Source: Pyxicephalus adspersus (lineage: Eukaryota; Chordata; Amphibia; Anura; Pyxicephalidae). Taken from it: a stretch of DNA of 64,000 nucleotides. How positions within the stretch are numbered: position 1 is the first letter of the stretch; every line of letters starts with the position of its first letter. Shown one piece after another: positions 11,491-64,000 of this stretch. The notes beneath the pieces were generated by a model. That model saw nothing but the letters and a program-made list of their open reading frames with translations. It had not been told where the DNA came from and searched no databases. The position numbers were made by a program, and so were the translations under genes. The stretch lies in assembly GCF_032062135.1 (NCBI RefSeq), contig NC_092859.1, forward strand, positions 70,451,111 through 70,515,110. The letters are read 5' to 3'.

Positions 11491-11610
11491 ATGTGCAGTG
11501 CTGTCAAAAGATGCATTGTGTAAGGACCAGCCCTGTGTCACAGCCGAGGCATGGCACTGCTCTGTACTCGGGGTGTTCTCCGTGCCTCGGTGTGACAGAA
11601 CTTCAGTCCA
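11491..11610 (+). other. SH3TC2: 5' untranslated part of SH3TC2 coding exon 1
   Basis: A very strong acceptor (tctcctcctcctgcccacag) ends at 11490, which suggests that an unseen non-coding exon is spliced onto this one. The leader contains two short upstream ORFs, 11491-11523 (10 codons) and 11551-11595 (14 codons). The stop of the second is in frame with the main start codon, so the protein cannot extend upstream within this exon. Confidence 0.5.
11551..11595 (+). CDS. Upstream ORF of 14 codons before SH3TC2
   Basis: ATG at 11551 has G at -3 and G at +4, a better start context than the main ATG (C at -3). It reads MALLCTRGVLRASV and stops at TGA 11593-11595, 15 bases before the SH3TC2 start. 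Its role would be translational control; this is inferred from position alone. Confidence 0.35.
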   Translation: MALLCTRGVLRASV

Positions 11611-55904
<44,294 letters not shown>

Positions 55905-55905
<1 letters not shown>

Positions 55906-55910
55906 ATAAA
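55905..55910 (+). terminator. Polyadenylation hexamer overlapping the stop codon
   Basis: AATAAA shares its first base with the last base of the TAA stop. If used, the 3' UTR would be extremely short. Another AATAAA is at 57719-57724. Which one is used cannot be told from sequence. Confidence 0.3.
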
Positions 55911-56988
55911 ATCTATGACTTGTCAGGAGTCAAGTATGAAATTGGAACTAGCCTTGTCTACTATAAAAGAGAAAATCCCACATCTCTCCTATTTCAAGTA
56001 ACAGATGGACCAATCATGCCATAAGCATATTAATGATTATCAGGTGACAACCCTAGAGAAAAAACGAGTTAAAAAACGATAAAAAGAGTTGTGTCTCCTA
56101 AAGGCTAGCCCTTTTATGTATAGGGGCTGATTGTTCAATATAAAATTATTTGAATTATATATATATATATAATGGTTGGCGCCCAACACTGATACATGAC
56201 CTTGAGTCATTGCACAGAGCTCTTGCACACTATTAGCATCTCAGGTATAAAAAAGGATAATCTAATTATCCCACACAGTACTAGAGAGATTTGCTAAGCA
56301 TTTTACAGCCAGTGTTTGTTTTTCAGCTTAGAAGTTTAATATCCCTTATATGAATCATCAGGTTAATTTGCCAGAAAGACTTTGTTATGGCAAAACACAG
56401 AAACACATACATCTCCAAGCTTATGTTTCAATATTCAATGATGCACATCTATTTTTAGACTAAAGAGAAGTGATGTATTTAGTTGTCACCAGCACCCACA
56501 TGTAACATTATCTATGTTTGGGTTTATGTTCAAACAAATTAACCATTTATACCAACTTTCTGGTTTTGAATCCACCCCAGCACATAGCACTTGTCCTGTT
56601 TTGCTAGGTTATGAATCTACCTCTACCCAATTTGAAAGTTATACACACTTAGTTACAGTCTCTACTGTTTTAGGAACACAGGAATTAATGCAGTTATTCA
56701 TGCAATGTTGACTAAATTGATGTTGGAAGGTTATGAAATTAACAGGGTTGGAAATGTTTTATAAAGGTCCTGATCTAGGAACATGTAAATGTGGGTCAAG
56801 GTAAAGTACCGTAAGTGACAAATTATTGTGAGAGACTTAGGCCAATTCTGAGGAGCATTACAACTCTGGCAACTTTTATATTTTTAACTTTGCACCATGG
56901 CATTTCAACTACTGGCTAAAAAGGTCTTTGAAACATATGTGAGTAAAATTTGAATACAATCAAGCTCTAACCCAACTGATAGCAGCCA

Positions 56989-57142
56989 GGAATATTATTT
57001 ATAAAGTAATGCATCTGACATTCCCTGAAACATTCCCTGGTGGAAAGTCTTCCCGGTTCATGTGTTTCAATAGCATTAATTGATTCCCCACCAGGCAATG
57101 TTCAGTGAATGTCAGGTTTATAACTTTATATTTAGACCCCTT
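56989..57142. repeat. Palindromic MITE, family B
   Basis: The ends are attatttataaagtaatgc and tatttagacccctt. Inner arms ttccctggtgga and ccaccaggcaatg pair. Confidence 0.85.
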
Positions 57143-57149
57143 AATGTGT

Positions 57150-57430
57150 TAAACAATGGCAGTGTCAGTATGCAGGGTCAGATTAGCCCACTGGAGGACT
57201 GAAAAAAAACATCTGGTGGGCTCCAGTAGTATGCCTCACAAAATTAGTTTTTTTGTGCCATATAGGGGTCAGAATACAGGCCCTCAGCCTTCTGGTGGAC
57301 CCCTGGCCCCTGGTACCCCACAAAAAATATGCCACTGTTCAAGGAAAGCTATTTGTTCTGGTGGGACTTTTTCACTTCCTCTGGTGAGTCCCAGGTCCCC
57401 AGTCCAACCCAATCCGTATGCTTTCAATAT
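57150..57430. repeat. Interspersed repeat fragment
   Basis: It has repeated phrases gggtcagattagcccactgg, ggtggacccctggcccctgg and ctggtgagtcccaggtcccc, characteristic of a dispersed frog repeat. The 98-codon ORF inside is not a gene. Confidence 0.5.
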
Positions 57431-59424
57431 TTTTAATTTCAATATTTTTTAAATTCATAAAAGAGACTAGCCCAAAATCTCATGGTAACATCAACTAAAA
57501 CATGAATGCACTTTCCACATTATAGATGAAATAATCCAAGTTGTAATTAACATAAATCAAATCATAAGTCATAAATCTTTCTACCTAAGCCTGCAAGCAG
57601 CTTTTAAAACAATGTTTTGTTTTTAAGTATACTGTTTAATGCATTATCACCATTATTTACCTTTTAAATTATAAAAATATCCCTGATAAATGAGGAAATC
57701 TGGTATTGTATTGTTTAAAATAAATTATTTTAGTGAAAATATGAATAATTATTGTATGTAAAGGGGATAAATACATACTGTAAAGCCGTTCCGTTCATAA
57801 GACAAGGCAATTGGAAACAACACGATCCAATCCATTCACTATTAATTGTATATCTAACTTTTAAGAATAAATTGTAAATTTCTTGCTCAGAATTTCTGAT
57901 AACCATATACTGAATAATAACATGTTTACTATCTCAACCAACATTTACACATAAATATATTAATATATACATGTCTCAGTCACCAGTGGAGCTTGATTAT
58001 TGTAATACACAAGCTTGTGTAACAATATAGTACAAAGTACACTACTAATCACGTGCAAATCCAACAAATGAAGTTATATGTTAATAGCCTGTACCCAAAT
58101 TAATAAAAGATAGTACATTGATCATATTATAGACATAGCACTTTGCTATAGGGACATAGGTGTCAAGCAAAGTGGTGGGGTCTCACAACTTATAAAAACT
58201 CCTTAATGTATGAAAGGAATTGTATTGTTAACACACTTAACTGATTCAAAACTGACTGCCATGAGCAACAAGATATTTAATGTTATGGTATTTTTGATTC
58301 ACAAAGCTTACAGTGTGGTTCAAACAAAGAGATGGCTCTAATCTTTTCTAGAGCTCTATAGCTAAACTCTAGTTCAACCATTACAAGCACAGTATATAGG
58401 AAGCTGATTTACTTACCAATAATTGTATTTTTTGTCCATCCAACTTTGCCATTCCCTAGCCTTTTTGTGGAGGATTTTTACCTACTGCAACTCACTAGCA
58501 GTGGTTAAATGAGGGTACTTGCACTGCTTGCATTTCTAAATAAATTGTATTAGATTTTGAGATGCATTAAATTATATCTTTTATACCTACCTGGAGTTAA
58601 ATCTTTTTGAATACCAGGTCTTAGCACATGGATGGTTTATGAACTACAAAAATACATACAATAGGGAAACAACTTACTAATTAAGGGATTGCCTAAATTC
58701 TGAAATAATTTAGGCGGACATTGAAAAACTTCTTGGAGGGAATTTAACCTGCTTAGTGTTATGTTCCCTGTCCACTCTTCCCAACCTGCAAAAACATTGA
58801 AAAATTTGGATTTTTGAAAAGTATGTTACAATTCACCTTTTAGGCCTAAAAGGTATATAAAATCCAGAGAACCTGTAACATGAGATGATGGTGATTTCAA
58901 ATTTTTATACTGCAGGGTTTTGCAAACTGGCAAAAAATACTGAAAAAAAATTCCTATCATCTTGCAAAACAAAAAAGAAAAAAGTCAACTAAGTTGATCT
59001 CAAATGTCAAATAGTGTATGCCTATGAAACAGCAAAGGAATATTTTACACAAATAGGCAATTTTTAACAGTTTAGAGGTAAAAAATGACCCGCTGTTTTC
59101 TTCATTTTAGGTGCGTGTATACGCATCTGGATGCGTTACAGAGGCTCTTTAAAAATTTTTTACTTTTTTTTTTTTGTTTCTGTATCACAAGGAGACAGTC
59201 AGGTCCTCTTTAGACCTCTTATGTCTTCTTTTCTTACTAAGAATTGAGTTCATTACTTGATTTGTTTTTATTCCTGGCTTCTAGTAGCCAGAAACTAATA
59301 GCAAATCTGCCATCCTGAAATTGAGCCTCTTTTTTAACTCCAAATGTTCTCAGGGTTATTATGTAAAAACACTACCTGAAGTGAGGTAACCAATTTTACA
59401 TAAAATTCTGAGTAACACTTTCGG

Positions 59425-59665
59425 TTAGTGTTTCTCAACCAGGGTTTTGTGGACCCCTAGGGTTTCTTTAAAGGTTGCCAGGGGTTCCTTGAGCAATTTG
59501 TGACTATCAGATCAGTTCAATGATCTTTTTGGCTATCTGTAATGATCACATTCTTGGCCAGCTTACTAATGTACTGTGAACAGTATATAGTAATTGAAGC
59601 ATTGAGTTCCCTGAAGACAAGGTGCCCCCCCCTCCCCCATGTTGAAAAGGTTGAGGGACAGTGCT
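59425..59665. repeat. 'ggggttcc' repeat, fullest copy
   Basis: It starts gtgtttctcaaccagggttt and has gccaggggttccttgagcaa. It ends ccccatgttgaaaaggttga. Fragments occur at 6708, 14250 and, in reverse orientation, 62920. Confidence 0.65.
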
Positions 59666-62600
59666 ATTGATTATCACTATGGGGGTAATCATGTGAAGGT
59701 TTTCAATGCCTCAGATGTTATGCTTCTGGTGTTTTAGCAATTTCATATAGGTAGAAGTGAACATGTCCATTTACAATGCAACCAAAGGCCAAAATGACCT
59801 TTCCCACAATATTGCACAAGATTTGTATTACTAAATTTCAGATGTTATTGTTCTTTCTAATAAAAAGGCCTGTATATTGCAACTGGTTTGAAACTGATCT
59901 CTGTTTACTGTTTTAGCTTGGGTTTAAAGTGATGAAAGTGCCATTCCACTGGTAATTTCCAGTGTGTTTGTTTTTTGACAGGATGACCACATGTCTGGGG
60001 TTCCTGTTGAATGTAAATACCATAAACAGAGTAATAGTTCTTTCATCATTTCAGACATTCCTGCCTGCTCTTACAAGAACTACCCTAAAGGGAACCATTT
60101 ATTACCAAAGTCAACCAAACTCATGCTGCATTAGTTTTTTAACTCCCATTCTTTAACTCTCCGTATCTAGAACTAACCTGTGTTTCTGTAAATCATGATA
60201 ATTCCTGGATTTCTTACAGCTCTTCTCCAGGTTGTCACATCCACCTAAAATATAATATACACAGTATACACCAGTTGATCCTGGCACAATTTTAGCCAGT
60301 CATTACCTATGCATCAATATATTTGTTAACAAGCCAGTGATAAAATTTAACTGAAGACAAGGTGAAAAATACAAAGGAAAAGTTGACTAAGAGTGCAGAA
60401 AGAAAAGTTGCACCATTGTTTTGCTGCTATGGGTAACAAGATGATTTAAGCTAACCCTTAATCTAAGCATGCACATGTAAATAAGTTCTACAAATTACTA
60501 CTTAATTAAGATTTAACATTTCATTTCTACCACCATGAGTGTTTGATCTCTAATGAATGCTTGATAAAGCTGTTTAATGTACTGTGCATTGTGCTAGTGT
60601 TTTATAAAAATGAATGCTTTTTTAAAACGTGGCCTGTTTCCCTATACTTTTAGATACGTTTCACTGTACAATTCACTCCTTGTGAATAGGACATAGTCAG
60701 ATTGAGCACTAAAAAGAAGCTAGTAGGAACAATCTTCCTGGTTTCTGTGATTGTGTATTTCATGGGAGTTCATAGTGCAGATTTGTGTAAATCTGCTTGA
60801 GATTTTTCTAAGATATCTCAGAGGTCATTGACAGGTGCATTTGTCTTAAAGTTGACTTCGTCCAGACTTGGTCCCCTTTAAAATAGAAACTAACTTTATT
60901 TTAAATCCCATTGATTTGTCTGAAGAAAGGAACTCCTGACATAAAAAAGCCATGTACACAGGTCCTCAGTGAGCTGGATATTATAATTGTGCTTTATGGC
61001 CATAGCATGTATGGTGAGAGACAAGAAGAACGTCAATGTGCTTTTTTTTTTTTTTAACTGTAAGGAACAATTTTACATCAAGGCTACTGCGATTATCCAT
61101 TGTTCAAAAGAAAGTTGTTTTGAAAAGACTTGTCCTTTATTATCAACTGGAATGTAAGGCAATCTAAAGCTTGTATCTAGAAAGCCATAAAATGTTATAA
61201 ATGTATTTCTCAAGAAAAAGAGAAAAAAAAACCCTGAGTACAATTTGTTCCATGAATGGCAGGTTTGTTCTGCTGCTATTTACTGCTTTGTATTACAAAC
61301 AATTGGTTGTTCTGCACTTACCTGGAGAATATATAAATACTATTTGACAGAAGTATACATTTCTTCATATTTTCTTATTTTTTGCACTGACTGGTGAAAT
61401 AATTACATTTAGCTTGCTATTGATTCGTGCCTGGAAATCACAACCAAGGAGTTTACATTTGTGGGAAAACATGTCTTTAATATGGTAAGCTGACACAGTA
61501 AGGAATTTTACAGACTAATTTCCATATTTATTTGGCCCAGGTAACTCACAGTAAAAGGCCATTAGACTATAAAAGTAGAATGTACACAGTATTTTCAACA
61601 CTGGTCATCATTCACATTTGTTTTTGTTAAAAAGGGTTGAATCCATTAAACATTACTATTGGCTAGATGTAAAAGTCGATTGACACATATTATTGTACAG
61701 GTTACCCCTTCTAAACTATCATTTGCATCTGGTTGACAATAACTATCAGTTCCATGAGTTGTCAATTGAGAAGCATAAAAAGAGTAAACAGCAAAAAAGT
61801 TTAGTTTACTAAAAATATTAGTTAAACAAAATACATTACATTCTTACAAAAGCTAGAATTACTTGTCAATGAGGGGCAAAATGACAGTGTCTCTATACTC
61901 ACTTGTATACTCATCTTCCAGCTCCTTTCCATTTGTCCTGCCTCCACCACATCTAGCCCTATGTCTAGTAACCTGTGTCAGTAACCAGGGTAGTTGCCAA
62001 AGAAATTGCATGTAGAAAATATTTCTGTCTCCATGTAGAATCTGGTAGGTAGTCACACTCTATGCCCTGGTCCTGATCATCTTTTCCTCAATGGCTGTGT
62101 CAAATTAAGTTTTATAGGAGATTTAGTACATTTCCAAAAAAGAAGGCAATGGTGTGGATAGCAGAGATTTGAGGGAAAGGAAATTTTAAAATGATTATGT
62201 TTTGTAGAAAGGTTCCAGGACATCTTTAAGAAGGAATATGGATACAATATTTTGGTATTTCTTTGGAAAGGCAATACACTTACAGAGCTCCATAGACCTT
62301 TTTATTTTGCATGTACTGGACAACCAGCTTGTCCTGTGCTTTTTGTATATTGTGCAAACAAACCCAAAATTAGATTTAGAGTACATGTGACTAGAGGGAT
62401 AAGAAACCTTTCTTATTTATAATGGCTTGATAATGGGAAGATTCTTTTTTGAAACTGGAAAAATGCTAACAATACTGGAAAAAAATTGGTGATAAACATT
62501 TTTTTTTCTGTTTAATATTTCTGTTTACTAATGTGTATTATATCTCAAATAATGGGAACATTTTCAATAGCATGTATGAAAAATGTGTCTAATGTAATTA

Positions 62601-62919
62601 CATTCTGTATAAATAAATATATTTTTATATTTTTTAAATCTTGATCTTAGTCCTCTTGATTTTTTTTTTCTTTGAAGCATTCATTATGTAATAATATTAC
62701 AAGTCTTCATAAATCCTGAAATAATTTTCTGGTCTCAGAGAACCCATACTAATGAAATAAAAGGTCTCTTAAGTTGGTGACCAATGGAAAGACTGCCTGC
62801 CCTCCTACAGCAGTGCCAAGATAAACACTTTTAAAGGCATACAGCAGGCCTTACCAAGTAGGGTTTTCCCCGTAATGACAAATGCATCATCAAATGTGAT
62901 CAAACCTAGCAAACTTTGT

Positions 62920-62965
62920 AGGAACCCTGGGGTTCCAGGCATCCCTGGTTGAGTATGGCGGCCTT
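62920..62965 (-). repeat. 'ggggttcc' repeat fragment
   Basis: Aaccctggggttccaggcat followed by ccctggttgagtatg is the inverted end of the 59425 repeat. Confidence 0.5.
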
Positions 62966-64000
62966 ATGCCAATTCGAAGGTCCTTTTGTTTTAAATCTGG
63001 AAATCCATACAAAAAGTTTTTCTTGCGCATACTGTTGAGCCTGTTATCCTTCGGTTAAGTCTACCTCTGCGACTTAACTATTCTTCAGTAGAAAAATATT
63101 GAAAAAATGCAAGCTTTATTGCAAAAAAGATAGATTTCCTTAAGGAGTATTAAGGAGTATAATAAACATAATATGTCCCTCTGCAATAAAGCATTTTTAC
63201 CTGCCTATTTCCAGTCTTCTGTACTGCATACACGGAGCTGCACTTGTATATGCTGATTGGAGTGGCCAATTGAGACAGCAGAAAATCCCAAACCTGGAGG
63301 AAGACCAAAAGAAGGATGGCATTTGTCCAAAAATCTCTGCACAATTACTCATCATGTTTGTGGCTATAGTTGTTAAGCACTTTTACCACCTGCATATTTG
63401 ACCAGATATGGCCATTATATCTGGCTTTCCAATTATTCAATAGGAAAAACAGATCCTTTACCATATGACAAATTGTACATTTATACCAAAACAACCAATG
63501 CCTTATATCTGATTGGAGAATAAGAAATCTAAACATTAATTGGAATGCTAGATATATATTATTATTGCAAATATTTCCTTCCCCCACATAGACAGCCACT
63601 CACAAACTAAATAAATTTTGTCTTGCAGAAGCTCTATATGCACGTGCAGAGGTATTTGCCATAGTCTGTAAGTAAGCATAGTGTTCTGCCCAAAGGAATC
63701 TCCAGCAATGCTCCACTTCCATCTTAACCAAGTCTTCATATGGGTTTAGTGCCTTCAGTCATCTTTGTTACATGTGCACAGGAGTAATTTCTTCTGCCAT
63801 TATACCAAAAACAGACTGTACTCTAAACTGCACATGGAGGAATTTTTTGGCAGAATAGATTTATATAACTTCTTCTTTCTTTAGGAAGTCTGCTTGTCAG
63901 CAAATAAAATACTAGGCTTAAATTCCAGCACTCGACACAAAGTTAAAATATATACATAAACTATTTACTTGCTTTTAGATTTATAAGTTTGATTAGTTGG

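Larger units (their letters stand above)
55911..64000. other. 3' UTR and intergenic sequence, no further gene seen
   Basis: It contains a family B MITE (56989-57142), repeats at 57150-57430 and 59425-59665, and a fragment at 62920-62965. ORFs up to 98 codons show no domain and no splice context. In human ADRB2 lies beyond SH3TC2 on this side; it is not reached here. Confidence 0.7.

Noticed and set aside
57156..57452. 98-codon ORF downstream of SH3TC2
   Set aside because: Inside a dispersed repeat; no domain and no splice context.

Overview
This is vertebrate nuclear DNA, most likely from a frog (ranoid-type anuran). The base composition is AT-rich with few CpGs. Coding sequence is split into short exons with GT-AG borders. 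The gaps hold the Tc1/mariner, hAT-like, palindromic MITE, CR1/L2-type LINE, SINE-like and LTR remnants typical of anuran genomes. The species call is inference from repeat style and protein similarity; no database was searched.

The main content is one plus-strand gene, SH3TC2 (SH3 domain and tetratricopeptide repeats 2; the human orthologue is mutated in Charcot-Marie-Tooth disease 4C). It spans 11611-55905. I could place 16 of the 17 coding exons of the vertebrate gene, with splice phases that join correctly: exons 1-11 (11611-45603) and exons 13-17 (48033-55905). Together they encode about 1,214 residues: a myristoylation-type N-terminus starting MGCC, two SH3 domains, and a long TPR solenoid of which 568 residues sit in a single 1,704-nt exon. 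Exon 12 (about 60 residues in human) is not visible in the 2.4 kb where it should lie. Exon 11 ends in phase 1 and exon 13 enters in phase 2, so joining them directly would shift the frame. This is the main anomaly of the window.

Upstream (1-11490) is mostly repeat-rich intergenic DNA. It holds a possible unrecognised three-exon gene start at 860-1554, a divergent pair of CTCF-type motifs (3369 and 4279), a 52-base assembly gap, a perfect 95-bp tandem duplication, and two Tc1-like fragments on the minus strand. Coding exon 1 follows a strong splice acceptor at 11490, so a non-coding first exon probably lies upstream; two upstream ORFs precede the start codon.

The introns hold most of the mobile DNA: a 184-nt near-perfect palindrome and a 33-bp minisatellite in introns 1 (the numbering follows the coding exons), an LTR pair enclosing a Tc1 copy in intron 3, a CR1/L2-type LINE and a chimeric head-to-head Tc1 in intron 8, GC-rich hAT-like repeats in intron 9, a SINE-like copy in intron 11, and a TTAA-flanked palindromic element in intron 15. 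Downstream of 55911 I see only intergenic sequence with repeat fragments.
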